From: Chara braunii
Taxonomy: Eukaryota > Streptophyta > Charophyceae > Charales > Characeae
DNA: 51,303 bases
Assembly (NCBI GenBank): GCA_003427395.1
Contig: BFEA01000690.1
Location: 260,062-311,364 of the forward strand
Direction: 5' to 3'
This document shows, in pieces, positions 1 to 11,973 of the stretch (positions are counted from its first letter, which is position 1; every line of letters starts with the position of its first letter). Under the pieces are notes generated by a model, which was not told where the DNA came from, did no database searches, and saw only the letters and a program-made list of their open reading frames with translations. Position numbers and translations under genes: made by a program.

Positions 1-84
<84 letters not shown>
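1..84. repeat. (GA)n microsatellite
   Basis: Uninterrupted GA dinucleotide run filling the left edge of the window. The same motif recurs at 2120-2182, 2660-2720, 12446-12507 and 42011-42032. Confidence 0.98.
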
Positions 85-87
<3 letters not shown>

Positions 88-360
88 ACAGCAAATCGAA
101 CCAACCACGTGATGCTTTACATATCGCAGTGAATGTAGTGGTCCATGGCTTACGATCAACACAACTCGTAGCTACCCTTCTTTCTCCTGCTTAGATAGTT
201 GTCTCAACCATTGTCCAAGAATAAATAGAAACCCACTCCATCCTTCCTTCCACTCGCCTAACTTCCTCTACTTCGTCAGCCATGATGTGCGTTGTGCACT
301 ATCCTGTACGCGGAGAACGCCCATGTGCTGCATGGCTAAGTCTGAGTGACCATGATATAA

Positions 361-912
361 CTATGTATATGTTTTAGCCGTTCGTATGTCCATCATACCG
401 AAGGAGTCACCATAACTGATGCACTCAACACTGAATGTCGATTCTGTTGTCCTGTGTATTCGAGTAATTGCAACAGCAAAACTTGGACTGCAAGGTGCAT
501 TCGGCACGTGCGACGGTCGTATTCGATACTTGCATTTTCGATCCTTATTCCAGCGATCTATTCTCGTGCCATAATCCTCCTGGTCTGATGTTCGGGTCCC
601 TGCCCATGTGCCTGGTACCATGTTGCAGAGTTCTCTCCTAGTTGCACCAAGTAGGGTAACAGTTGCAGTACCTTTGAGAATGGTAAAAATCCGATGCTGG
701 AGTATTGAACTTTTTTCCACACGGCCGATCAGCAGTTCGAGTCCGTGTAAGTATATAAGTAGTGTGATCAGGGCTCTGTTGTCCAGTTCTATTTCCATTG
801 TGACCAGTTAGTGGTTCGAGTCCAGTCACCCCAGTGAATCGACCATATCTGTTGTAGGCGGTCCAGGCATCGAGACCCTAGCTGGTTGTTAGCAATATCA
901 AACAATCCCCAG
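361..912. other. no supported gene
   Basis: This stretch has open frames on both strands (for example 361-798 minus) but none has recognisable motifs or a family-like composition. Two copies of a TTCGAGTCC word occur near 735 and 814. I see nothing I can name; it may be diverged flank of the reverse transcriptase element that follows. Confidence 0.4.
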
Positions 913-1877
913 TCATTCGTCATGGTTCCAGCCTTCCAGGCTTTCCAGTACAACTTTCCGAACGTCTATGCTATGACAGTTCCGTAGGAATGCAGGCACA
1001 ACTCGTTGGTAAATTTCATCTGGATAATCCAGTAATCGGAGTTCAGTTTGGAGGAGTTTTAAAACAGGAAGGGCATCATTATGTTCGTATGTGTTGGCAA
1101 TAACTCTGTGTATCATACCCAGTATTGTGAGAATCATCATTCGTGACGAACCATGGCTCCTGAAGTGTCACACAGTTCTAAGCTTGCCCAAAGACCCCTC
1201 CTGGGCGCCTCTTCGTTTTTTTACTTATGCGTACACTTTAGGAGAGGTTTGCTAGCGTTAGCGTTTAATACAACGTTTCTGATGCCTTTTCTAGTTTGAG
1301 CGAGTCGTCATAGCATGATCGCATAATGTTCACTGCTTGGTGCTTGTTGTCTTGTGTTGTTATTATGATGAGTGTAACATCATCAACAAAACGCACTCCA
1401 TGCACAATTTTCTGATCCATGCCCAGTGCAGAAAACCAATTACCCATCGAATGCACATACCATGTTTGCTATTGGTGGGCTCAAAACCTTCCCCATAGGA
1501 ACCACTTTAACTTGACGTAGTAATTTCTTCTGTACGAAAAAATAAGCAAGTTTGATTTCAAACTAAAGAAGGTTCGGCAACTGTTCCAATTTGATTGTAC
1601 GCCATCCCAAAATGCCTTTCGTTTTTCCGAAGTTCATTTTCTTTCCGTTCATTTGGAAACAAATGTGAGTCTTCCTACTTTGTCTGACGGTATTAATCAG
1701 CCATTGCAGCGCTTGTGTCACATGTTTATGATCAAGATTCGAAAACATGTCCTTTACGTCATATGTAGAAATCCATATGCTTGCCTTATCTTCTAGTAGT
1801 GATGAACATACTTGCGGCGCACTTCTGCAGTGCGTCGTGCGGTGCGCGTGCGCCATGCACAAATTAGTGATGCGCAC
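913..1877 (-). pseudogene. Reverse transcriptase fragment (Penelope-like or related), broken
   Basis: Read on the minus strand, separate frames together give an RT core in the right order. Around 1760-1780 there is a motif-A-like segment (TYDVKDMFSNLDH). At about 1458-1505 a motif-B-like segment reads VPMGKVLSPPIANM. At about 1370-1395 there is an FVDD catalytic box (VRFVDDVTLI). At 913-1140 a conserved C-terminal piece contains LGMIHRVIANTYEHND. The frames are separated by stops and frameshifts near 1562, 1456 and 1140-1265, so no functional enzyme is encoded. The D-V-x-x-M-F, S-P-x-x-A-N and F-V-D-D boxes point to Penelope-like or other non-LTR/intron-type RTs rather than Ty3/gypsy; the subclass is inferred. 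No GIY-YIG endonuclease is visible. The N-terminus is cut off close to the Helitron end at 1911. Confidence 0.7.
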
Positions 1878-1895
1878 AATTTTTATTTTTATTTT

Positions 1896-1910
1896 ATATA
1901 TATATATATA
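1896..1910. repeat. (AT)n tract at Helitron insertion site
   Basis: Short AT-alternating run directly abutting the proposed Helitron 3' terminus. It supplies the T that follows CTAG on the minus strand, matching the A|T target preference of Helitrons. Confidence 0.8.
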
Positions 1911-1944
1911 CTAGCTAAGCGCCCGCGGTGGGGGCGGTGCGGGC
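1911..1944 (-). other. Helitron 3' terminus: hairpin plus CTAG
   Basis: On the minus strand the sequence runs GCCCGC (1944-1939), a 12-base loop, GCGGGC (1926-1921), six spacer bases, then CTAG (1914-1911) followed by T. This is the family hallmark: a GC-rich hairpin about ten bases before a CTRR end, inserted 5' to a T. It lies downstream of, and in the same orientation as, the Rep/helicase gene, as expected. Confidence 0.85.
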
Positions 1945-2076
1945 CACGCCCGCAAAAATAAGAGTAACTGGCTACGAAGTCCAACTTTAATTCACGAATC
2001 AAAAAAATAACAAATAGAAGAAAAAAAAAATGTAAGAGAAAGGGCGAGGAGAGACAGAGATAGACAAAGAAAGAAA

Positions 2077-2145
2077 GAAAAAAAAAAAAAAATAGAGATA
2101 GATAGATAGATAGACAGAGAGAGAGAGAGAGAGAGAGATGGAGAG

Positions 2146-2186
<41 letters not shown>

Positions 2187-2687
2187 CAACGAAAGAGCAA
2201 AGAACAAAAAAAAATGAACACGAGTAAAAGAAGAAAAAAAGTTTAATATGAAGATTTTTTATTTCACTTAAGTAATCAAGTGGCCGCAGTATGATTAAGG
2301 CACAATTATTGCACAGTGGAATCAATATTGACTTAAAAAAACGGAATAATATTACGTCAAAATTATATATTTTTTCTCTCTCTCTCTCTCTCTATATATA
2401 TCTGTTTGTGACGATATATATATATATATATATATTCCCCCCTCATTTATTTGTCTTTCCCTTCCCATCTCTCTTGTAAGGGCAATTACATAATTGAAAC
2501 CAAAGACGACCATCTAAGAATTTGTCATTAAGGCAACGCCTGGACAACCGCCCAATCAACATCTTTGTCTTCCTATCTCTNAAAAAGCTAGAGATAGATA
2601 GATAGATAGACAGAGAAAAAAAAAAAAAAATAGAGATAGATAGATAGATAGACACAGAGAGAGAGAGAGAGAGAGATGGAGAGATAT

Positions 2688-2724
<37 letters not shown>

Positions 2725-3118
2725 CAACGAAAGAGCAAAGAACAAAAAAAAATGAACACGAGTAAAAGAAGAAAAAAAGTTTAATATGAAGATTTTTTAT
2801 TTCACTTAAGTAATCAAGTGGCCGCAGTATGATTAAGGCACAATTATTGCACAGTGGAATCAATATTGACTTAAAAAAACGGAATAATATTACGTCAAAA
2901 TTATATATTTTTTCTCTCTCTCTCTCTCTCTATATATATCTGTTTGTGACGATATATATATATATATATATATTCCCCCCTCATTTATTTGTCTTTCCCT
3001 TCCCATCTCTCTTGTAAGGGCAATTACATAATTGAAACCAAAGACGACCATCTAAGAATTTGTCATTAAGGCAACGCCTGGACAACCGCCCAATCAACAT
3101 CTTTGTCTTCCTATCTCT
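2077..3118. repeat. 538-bp near-identical tandem duplication around an N
   Basis: Positions 2077-2580 and 2615-3118 are almost identical at an offset of 538 bp. Each contains GATA runs, GA runs, CT and TA microsatellites and a unique stretch. A single N at 2581 sits between them. The short ORFs here (Ser/Leu-rich) are microsatellite translations. The arrangement is more likely unmerged contig ends than a true duplication. Confidence 0.9.
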
Positions 3119-3239
3119 CTTATAAGACCAATCAACTTCCTTCACTGGAACAATAGTCTTGCAACACCTCACGAACAAAAACAAGTTGCAACACTTTGGG
3201 ACGATACTCCTCGAAAGTTTCGAATCGAACCTGTCTTTA

Positions 3240-4557
3240 TCAATTGTAATCGAGATGAATTGCAGCATCCACACATCTCCAAGTGTTCATACTCGTACTC
3301 AATTCCGCTGCTGCTTCCACAATATTTTGCACCCTGTGAGAACTATCAAGATAGGACAGGTGTGCAGGTGTCTTTTTCGGACCAATAGATTCAACAGAGT
3401 CGTAACATGGTAATGTTAAAATTAGAAGAACTTGGTTGTTCCAATGGTCCCGTATGGACATGTAGATGGTCTCTTGATGGCGTATGAGCGGGCACAAAAC
3501 AACTGACAGAAGACGGAGGCTAGCGGCCGGCAAAGCAGAAACAACAACAGAAGTAGTGACAATTGGCGTTGACATATTGGAGGGTGAAGCATAATCCGCA
3601 AGACGTTGAAAATTTGGAGGAGATGCCGCTTGAAGGGGGAGTCTACGGACCGGAGCGAAATGAGGAGTGGACGAAGCAACCACGGGAGTAATCCTTTTGA
3701 GAAGTTGTTGTATCCGTGCATATTTTTGAAAGGCTTGGGGAATGGTCTCTTTTGTCCAGCAATGCGGCAAATCAAATGTCATCCTAGTAATCTCCTCATT
3801 AGATAGAGCGATCAACTCATCGTTCTAAAGTGATTGCAACATGGAAGAAGCCTCCAAATCCGAAACATTCAACGGGTCTGAAGGAAGAGGGAATCGTCGT
3901 TCCAACCACATATTAGTGAGTTTGTTTTTTTTCCACTCCAGGAAGTTTTCCCATATTCGCCCATCTTTCACGACTGTGGCACTTTTGACAAACATTTCAA
4001 AAAGCACCTCAGTCAAGACATTTTGGATGCCAACCTTTTCCGCATCGTCAAGAGATTAGTTTTCGCACCACGATTTTTTTTTCTCTTGAAAGTAAATTCA
4101 ACATAGTCTTCTTTCGAATCGCCCGTAACGTATCATCCTCATCATCGGCAAATGTAAGGTTAAGAGGCCCACCCGACTCACCTCTACGCGAACCATCCCC
4201 ATTGGCACGACAATCGTCACGACCCCCCTCCACAACCATGTTCTCAGCATCATCAAGGATATTCCCTTGCGAACAAGGACGTTCAACCTCACCAAGAACA
4301 TGATGATCGTCCCGAGGATGTTCAATTCCAAGATTTACCGACCTCTCATCATTTCCACTTTTCTTCGACTTCTCAGAATGTCCGGCTCCAGGTTTTGACG
4401 TAACATTCATATCATATTGAGTGGTATTGTTGTTTCTTATTGCTTTCCTCTTAGCACGAGTGTCATACTTATGCAGCATTCGAGAGTCGCCTGTAAAGAA
4501 AGAATATGACAGAATTATTTGGAATGCCAAGGCTCGATGGGAAAAAAAAGGACTCAT
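3240..4557 (-). pseudogene. Unrecognised ORFs downstream of Helitron helicase
   Basis: Three minus-strand open frames follow the helicase. 4048-4557 (169 aa) has a basic start, a Ser/Lys/Asp/Glu-rich middle and an acidic patch (ADDEDD). 3825-4016 (63 aa) contains WENFLEWKK and NMWLERRFPLP. It is separated only by an in-frame TAG at 3825-3827 from 3240-3815 (191 aa), which begins with NEEITRMTFDLPHCW. The last two therefore look like one protein with a nonsense change. I do not recognise a family. They could be an accessory Helitron gene or a captured host fragment; composition and strand match the transposase. Frames differ between 4048 and 4016, so at least one frameshift or an intron is also needed. 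Confidence 0.45.
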
Positions 4558-5938
4558 CCCAAAAGTTCATGATATACAATGTTCTTCGTTAAAAACTTCT
4601 TATTAGGCAACACAACACGGATGTTGTTGGGATGACCAACACTTGACAAAGCAACATACAGTTGGTCATGCGCAAAAACCGGTTTGCGTAGCCAAACCCT
4701 GGCACGCGATACGGTTTGCCCTTGCGACTTGTTAATCGTTACAGCAAAAGCAAGATAGACTGGAAATTGCCTCCTAAACCATTTGAACATTGTTGTCTCA
4801 CCATCGCTTGTCAGATCAATCTTGGGAATCAATGTTGTTTTACTCGTGTGCATTATTGTCACTTCCAATAAATCATCATTAACGATCTTCTTCAGAATCG
4901 GCCTTGTACCGTTGCAAAGTCCTTGCTTCGGTGACAAATTTCGCAAAAGCATCATATGCGCACCAATTTTTAAGCGCAGCTTGTGAGGTGGAAGGCCAGA
5001 TTCGTCAGGAGAGTTTAAGAACTTTCGCTCAATACCAAGCCCGATATCATCCGAATCAGGATAATCAACGCTGAAAAGGTCACGCACCTCCCCAGGGAAG
5101 TCGTAAAGAACACGGTTGTTAACAGAACCGATATCGTCATTAGTAGGGCATAAAATTAATCGAGGCAAGAAATATTCGGCATCCCGCACATGGTTCGACA
5201 CATCATCAAACGTCCATGAAATCAACTCATCAATTGGTTTATCTATACAAATCTCATGTGGTAATCTTACCGCAGCAGGTTCATTAGGAACAACACGAGG
5301 ATGATCACCATTCCCAATACGCATCAAAAAGTGGGCATACATTCGTGCCATTTCATCATTCCCTAAGCTTAAGATTCGCATATTTTCGGTTGGTTGATGA
5401 ACCTCAAAAAGTTTCCACAAAGGAGACATTTTCATGGACGCATCAATTCGATCCGCTCGCGATCCGTGTTTCACAACAGGCAAAACATTTTTGAAATCCT
5501 CAACTAGAAGTAGAGGTCCCGAAGTGTGATGTCAAGAGCTTCCAAGTGAAACTTGTTACTCAGCCTCGTCCCGAATAATCAAGTCGGCATCGCGGATAAG
5601 CTCCGCAAGATCACTTTGTTTCGCAATCAAGAAGGGACGCGTGTTATCAGGTTTGAAAGGTGCACGAAATCGTGAGTGAAACGTTCGACCCCCCATCAAA
5701 AGAGTCGCTGCTATGCCACTGGACACGACGGCCAGCACAATGGCAGAACTCGACCTGATGCCCGCCAAAATCGTTTCAATGCAAAAAGTCTTCCCTGTTC
5801 CAGCCTGTGCATCGACAAAAGCACACAACGGTTTTTTCTCTTGCACAGCCCGAACGACTCTTTCCACCAACACTCGTTGACGTGGACGAAGATGTCGAAA
5901 TTTTGACTAATATTTGTGTTGCATTTGAATCGGATCAT
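4554..5938 (-). pseudogene. Helitron helicase domain (Pif1-like)
   Basis: This is the superfamily 1 DNA helicase half of the Helitron transposase, which would unwind DNA during rolling-circle transposition. The frame at 5556-5873 carries Walker A (DAQAGTGKTF, near 5785-5805) and a Walker-B-like LIIRDEAE; most relatives have W where this has R. The same frame continues past a TAA at 5556-5558 and a second stop shortly after, through an EDFKNVLPVV motif, into a 309-aa segment at 4554-5483. That segment has LRLKIGAHMMLLRNL (about residue 170), INKSQGQT (residues 250-257) and LYVALSSV (about 275), which are the typical Pif1/Helitron C-terminal motifs. A frameshifted piece extends to 5938. Domain assignment is firm; function in this copy is lost. 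Confidence 0.9.
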
Positions 5939-6044
5939 ACGACAACTCGTCGTTTAGAATCGAAAATACAGTTCTGTTCTCGTAATGTCTGATTATGTTC
6001 TCAACAATCGTTTCTCCGTCGGGTGTTGGATAATAAAGGCAGAA

Positions 6045-6759
6045 CTAACGGATGTTTTTTTCAGACTCTTGCAAAATACGGTCAAGATGGAACAACACTA
6101 AGGATTGCAAAATGTTCGGCGGAACAATTTCATTGCCTGTGCGATACTGAAAATCGTCACACAACTTATCCCAATGTCGTTCGAAGAAACGGACCGGATC
6201 ATTCACCGAACCAAACGCAAGAACCATAGCAAATATTTTACGAAGTTCTTCAGGCATGTAATGCGCAGCGGCTGTATCTATGCATTCATCGTATGCATCG
6301 TCTATTTGCAAAAGGCCTAATCGAAGACACACAGATCGGAACGAATCGTATTCGACTCCGTCCACCGTACGAATTTCGGCAAAAGAGCGCACCCCACAAG
6401 AATGTTCATGGTTTAGCAACACGCGCAGATAGAATCGTTCCCCTTCCGTGATCCTCACGTGATGTAACTAAGATATCTTTTCAAAGGGACCACCGTGAAT
6501 GTCACACTTTCTTCGGTTCCACTTCTTATGTTTGTTATCCCACACATGAGTTTCAACGATTTCTGCGTAAAGAGAAAGCTCCTCTTTAGGAACACGTTCG
6601 TTTAAAGAGTTGTGTTCCATCCATGCCGTCAATTTCGTTTTCGGGGGCCCATTTGAAATGACGTCATGCTAAGTTACAGGTTCGAATTGCACTTTTTGCA
6701 TGTTTTCGAGATGCACGGGGAATCTTTCTACTGTGGGCCATTGTTCTGCAACGTCGAAC
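6045..6759 (-). pseudogene. Helitron transposase, Rep-helicase linker region
   Basis: Minus-strand sequence between Rep and helicase. The 137-aa frame at 6045-6458 contains GERFYLRVLLNHEHSCG and TVDGVEYDSFRSVCLRLGLL, a block conserved in Helitron proteins between the two enzymatic domains. Immediately upstream (6460-6759), a frame with stops still reads WRLFEFDVAEQWPTVERFPVHL and later KHKKWNRRKCD, again matching family blocks. Stop codons near 6673 and 6470 show the decay. It continues the gene from the Rep half and leads into the helicase half. Confidence 0.8.
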
Positions 6760-9087
6760 TCAAATAAACGTCAGCATGCTTCGCATGCACCTACAACATG
6801 CATTATTATCTTGCTTGCAAACCATAGCACGATCACACCCTTTGTACACGTACTTATACACGTACTTGCACGCCTTGATGTTAGCACAATATTCAACATT
6901 CAAGTGACAATTAAACCTCATTAGCAAGTACGGGTTATACGGCACCACACGCCAATTGTCATAAACGACACCATTTTGAACAATCGTAAAACCACCGTCA
7001 CTTAGTTTCCTTCTCCTACACGAAGGGTACGTTTGTTCGTCTTTAAATGTTGTTGTTGAAATGAAATCTTTCGAAAATCCTTTTGTGCATTCTCCGTCCT
7101 CCGTATACGAAGCGTCGAGTTTCTCCGCACCGCAAATCCCGTGCAACATGAACTTGGTCACCCTTTCTCTCAATTCCCCTTCCGGAGGAATCTCAACACA
7201 CACCACATTGTCAACAACATCCGCATCCCGAATTTTATCATCTGGATGCAGGATAACCAATATATGTGCATGTGGTAAACCCCTTTTTTGAAACTCCAGC
7301 ACTTACAACATTTCACTCACCCTACCAAAGATCCGTTTGTTCTTCATCTTATCAATCAGTTGTGCAAGATAACGTTTGAACACTCTCGCAAGAAGACACG
7401 GTCTGTCGTTAGGACATTGACCTGGCAACAGTGCTTGTTTGATCTCCGACCCGTTAGTGTTGCTTTCACTCATATATCGACGATGACATTGACCTCACAA
7501 TTGCCATGCTGTCGTGATATTTTTCACTCATATATCAGGCCCCCCCAGTGAACGTTGACGGTAAAACCACTTTTGTCCCAACACCCTCACCACGTTGATT
7601 TTGTTGTACAGCGTCTCGTCAATCTTGATAATACTCCGAGCGTAATTCTTTTTGGTGAAATCTCACCCATTTTAAGCGGAGGGATTCAACTTTAGCGTAC
7701 GCCATGCAACAAAACTCGTGGAAGAGACGTGCGGCATAAAGGAGGCAAGGTCTTTCACCATCGCGCTCGTGAAGGTGAAATGCATAGTACTCCTTGGCAC
7801 TAAGTCCTGACGGCCATTCAGCTTCTGAGGCACATCGGACAGACCAACTATCAATTCTCTCCGGGAAAAGTAAAACAAACCTTAAGTAGTCGTGCGCTCG
7901 AGAATATTATGGAACCACAACGGTTTGCCGCTCACCCGGAAGAGGAGCACGCAAACGAATCTCGAGCTCACGAGGAAGGAGTTCATCGGCCATCAGAACA
8001 CACACCTCATATAAACCCATAGGACAGTTATAACGCCTTGCATGTTCCTCATCAGGCATGACATCCGGATTTATCATCAACTTCCTCCCGTTCAACGCTT
8101 CCGACGGAAGTCAGCAACCGTCATAAAGTCCTTCACATAATTGTTACATTGTTGTAGCAATTCGTGAAACCTTCTCAATATGTATTTCGCTCGATCAAGT
8201 TCGACATCGGATGTACGTGTAGGTAAGTTAAGGAAATCTACCCTTTGGTCAATCGCACCGTCCAAACGTTGAGGATCGTGCAAGTATAGTTGTGGAAACT
8301 GAGGACGTTTCCCTTCCCTCACAGCCAATGCACCGACACGATGAAAGATTGGACCTTGAGCCCTAAGTTGGCCCTGGAATCCTCGAACACCATCGCTCGG
8401 CTGCTTCAATCGCGAGGATGCGAAGGATAAACTATTATTAATTATCCTCGCATTGTTTCGAAGGAATCGATCATCGGAAGTTTGAGATGTCCAAAGGGAA
8501 AGAATCTCATGCTCCGGGGAGCCTTCGCAAGGTCATTCCCACAAAGGACAACGTTTTGTACCTTTTCGGCAACACATCTTTGTCCATTTTCTTTCATGAC
8601 GCCACAATTTAGCACCACAATGCTTACACGGATCTCGACCTCCAATGCTGAACGGTTCAACAGTGCTAGCATTTCCAAAAATCGGTACAGTGTTCTCAAC
8701 CACCTCATACGTTGTTGCCAAAGGTGCCGATGGCAGTGCATTCAGATCAAAAGCCGAAACATCACGCGAATCATTCATTTCTTCCTCATGCCTATTTAAC
8801 TCACTGTCTTCACGATTGTTCATTGAATTTTGATTTTTTACGGATGGATTCTGCGATTGTCTCGCTCGCGAGGACAGACTCTGCGAGTGCCTCGCCCGAG
8901 AAGATTGACTCTGCGATTGTCTCGCATGAGAAGATGCACTCCTCGATTGCGCAGAGACGCTCGCTCTAATATCTCGAAGGATATTCACAGTGAACAAACT
9001 TCGCCTCACAGCCCGCACAAAATCTTTATGAGCACGCTCATCTTCTTTCTTCCTATGATTCTTAACCGCAACTCTCAATGCACGCAT
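6760..9087 (-). pseudogene. Helitron Rep (HUH nuclease) domain and N-terminal region
   Basis: This is the nicking/joining half of the Helitron transposase. The N-terminal frame (8533-9087, 184 aa) has Ser/Arg/Gln-rich repeats and a CKHCGAKLWRHERK zinc-binding-like block. The same frame continues past a TGA at 8533-8535 to 8092, with GPIFHRVGAL and RPQFPQLYLHDP. After a frameshift near 8095 it reads EEHARRYNCP (7907-8095) and, past a TAA at 7907-7909, KEYYAFHLHERDGE and KVESLRLKWVRFHQ. Then come LPSTFTGG and YMSEKYHDSMAIV near 7530. The catalytic part follows: PGQCPNDRPCLLARVFKRYL (about 7380-7430), an in-frame TAA at 7303-7305 that replaces a usually aromatic codon, then QKRGLPHAHIL (HUH motif, near 7264-7290) and YKYVYKG with the candidate nucleophilic tyrosines (near 6841-6870). 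All blocks are in canonical order. Confidence 0.92.
8831..8950 (-). repeat. 30-bp minisatellite coding a 10-residue Ser/Arg/Gln repeat
   Basis: Three clear 30-bp units start at 8861, 8891 and 8921, with a partial unit from 8831. On the minus strand they encode variants of SSRARQSQ plus two residues. They lie in the N-terminal part of the Helitron transposase frame, before the zinc-binding-like block. Confidence 0.8.
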
Positions 9088-9323
9088 GCGTTTAACATGA
9101 AAGTTGATCGTCTTCCCTGGCTTTTCCTTCGTTTTGAAATCTTACGCGACGTCGAACATGATTAATTAACATTGATTCTATTGACTTGTTCCGTTCCTCC
9201 ACCAGCCTCTGCAGTACTTTTAACAATTATTGCACTTCCATCATAGCCCGATGACACACGGTGAGGCATCAACCACAACGATCCAAGTTTCAAACGACGC
9301 ACGACTTTATTGGCACGCAGTCG

Positions 9324-10406
9324 TCAAATCAACAACATACGGTACCGTCTGTTGCGCCTTGAACAAATCGATTTCCATAATAATAATCTTCTTCGTCGAT
9401 TATGAGATCCAATCAATTTTCTAAACAATGTGTTCGGCGAATTCGGTTGGGCCGTAGCAGCAAAAGATGAATGTGCATGAACATTTGTCAAAGTGGGAGA
9501 AAGGTTGCTCTCCACACATTTTTGTCGAACATTGGCAGTCAATGTCGACGATGAACAATTGTGCACATGTGCCGAGTGCAAGGAAAAATCATCGACTAAA
9601 ACCGATCTTTCAACCATCGAAACCAAATCATCATTTATTGCAACATCCGTAGGAATTTCAAGTGGACGTTCACTTTGCAAGGTCATAGAAATATTTTCAT
9701 GACAACTAATACGATCCGTATGAACATTGATATTTCCTTGACTCATTCTTTTGAAAAACATAGGGCTTGTGAAATCATTCATCGATGGAATCGCTTGTCG
9801 AAAAGGTAGAGACCTATCACTATATTGTTCTTTGGGAGAATAATCAGGACCATCATCTTGTGTTACCATTGGTTGTTTATCTCTCCTCGGAGCAATATTC
9901 TCACCTGCAGCACTTACCGCCTGTTATAAAGACCTTCGGGTTCGACGACTTTGGGAAAGTGGTCGTCCTCGTTTGCGGTGTTCATGTTGTGATGACATCA
10001 GTGTATCACTTGCAGAGCGACCGGGAGTAATATCCGAACCTATATGCAATCCCAATCCATGGTTGAATGAGGAAGAAAGGCGGTCTAACGAAGATAAACC
10101 GACTTGACCTGGAACAACAGAAGGACACCGAGTACACTCTGATACTATCGGCAAAGACACCAAAGCATCCTTAACAGCCCTTTCACAACGACGAAGGCGT
10201 TTGCAACGCTTCCACGGAATATGCAAGGACCTATCCGCAGGTGAAGAGAATGTTGGAACTGTGGATAGATTACTATTGGTTGAATCGTCATGTTGACCTT
10301 GGTCCTCTACTATATTAATGGGCAGATACGTACGTATTTGTACATGGCACGTCATGGCGGATAGGAGGAATAAGATGCATATAGACAATCGGAACGAAAA
10401 AAACAC
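9324..10406 (-). pseudogene. Unrecognised ORFs upstream of Helitron Rep
   Basis: Two minus-strand open frames, 9324-9869 (181 aa) and 9924-10406 (160 aa), point the same way as the transposase. The first is Ser/Asn-rich and ends in an Arg-rich tail (HNRRRRLL). The second has a basic segment (WKRCKRLRRCERAV), two spaced cysteines (ECTRCP) and ends in a basic run (KRGRPLSQSRRTRR) that resembles an AT-hook or nuclear targeting signal. They might be an N-terminal extension joined by an intron or frameshift, or a separate accessory gene. No known family is recognised. Confidence 0.35.
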
Positions 10407-11973
10407 ACGTCAAAACGTCCGTATATCGATGTAATTATATGAAGAACAGTAATATAGAGTGAAATAGAAAAGAAAAGAAAACAGGAAAAACAAAGAAGAC
10501 GTAGTGCAACACATAGAACGCAGCCGAAATGAAAAGCACAAAAGATCAAAGAAAATAAGGAGTCAATTCGTTTTGTTTTTTTTGTTTAGCGCGTCTATCC
10601 AGGTTAATCAATGTTAATTCAGATCATTTTTTTTTTTTCCATGCAAATATAGATGTATAGGTTCACTTTCATGTTTGTGCAAACGTTTAATCAAGACTGA
10701 AACTTCTTTGGACTCTTATTGAGGTTAATTAAGACGCCTCCTATGCCTCATTCGGTTCTTATGTTCGTTTTGTGATCCTATACGCCCGTTAGTCTTTTCA
10801 GGGCCCCATACGATAGAGTCATACATACCTTGTTTGTCCACGTTTGCCGTTTATAATTCTCTGGCAGGGCCCACTTTTCTGTTCGGATAAATTTGTCATT
10901 AGGATCAGAACTTGTTTTGACTCCAATAATCAAGGCGGCTCCTACTTGTGGCCAGCCTTAGGTATCCTAAGTCAGTCCTCCGTCCACAAAAGATTTGAAG
11001 AAGGTAAAATGTCTTCGTTGACCTTTCCGAGGCCCGATCGCTAGGAAGTAGTCCGTAGTACCCATTCTCCTCGCCTGAGCACGAGGCCCAGATCTCAGAA
11101 GTAGGCGTTGGCTCCACCACAACAACATTGCACCACCCCCATAAATGGGTCTATGCGGCGTGCACCACCTCTCCCCAGCCAACCTCGAAGGTCGTGGATC
11201 CAGGAAGAGTCATTCCTAGCGATCGATGGCCTCACCTTTCTTCTTCTCTTTTGCTTGGGCGACTTTGATGAGATAGGAGCAAAGGGGGTAGAGAACATGA
11301 CTTTTTGGAACGGGCCTAGGCAAGAGGAGGTCATTTGGGATAACACGGGTGCCTTGGGAAAAAGGATACGTTTATTGCCAACTTTATTTTTTTTTATCGG
11401 ATTGGTTCCTTCTCAAATATCCATTTGAAACACATAGTGTGACCCCCCCTCCCAATAACACTTAATTTGCTTCACATAACGTAGACCAATCATCCGTAAC
11501 TTGATTGTTCTTGTGCATGTTTTGCTTTCCTTCGATACCATTTCTGGAAGACTGCCTAAGTTTATTATTGTTTTTTAATTTATTATCAAGACTCTTGCTT
11601 TCTAATTATTCATAAAAAATACATTATAACATCACATAACATTTAAGCCACAATTTTTTTTTTCCATACTCATCTCAACCGGTTTTGAACATTATCTCAT
11701 GTCCATATTTTGACGGATACTCACTTGGTTATTTCTTAAGAATAAGCAGAACAGTATAAGAATGAACACACAAAACCATACAATATTGAAAAACGAAATT
11801 TAACGAATGTTAGTAACTAAGGATTAATATCATCTCCATAACCATGAACACGTAGAACACGAGATCACATACCAACAAACGACTAAGGCAACTTTTATTT
11901 GTATATATCGACAATATTTTCTTCCAATTCTCTTAATAGTTCTCAAAAAAAAAAATGCCAAAAAAAAAAAAAA
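10407..11973. other. no supported gene, AT-rich
   Basis: Non-coding stretch with T- and A-runs. Open frames at 10844-11428 occur on both strands over the same bases and have no motifs. I see no terminal repeat or RNA gene here. Confidence 0.5.

Noticed and set aside
725-830. Two tRNA B-box-like words (TTCGAGTCC) near 735 and 814
   Set aside because: No matching A box at the right distance and no acceptor or T-stem pairing, so no tRNA or SINE is called.
1889-3017. Ser/Leu-rich and Tyr/Ile-rich ORFs on both strands
   Set aside because: They are translations of GA, GATA and TA microsatellites and are duplicated with them.
10844-11428. Overlapping ORFs on both strands
   Set aside because: Same bases open in several frames, no domain motifs, and no partner frames.
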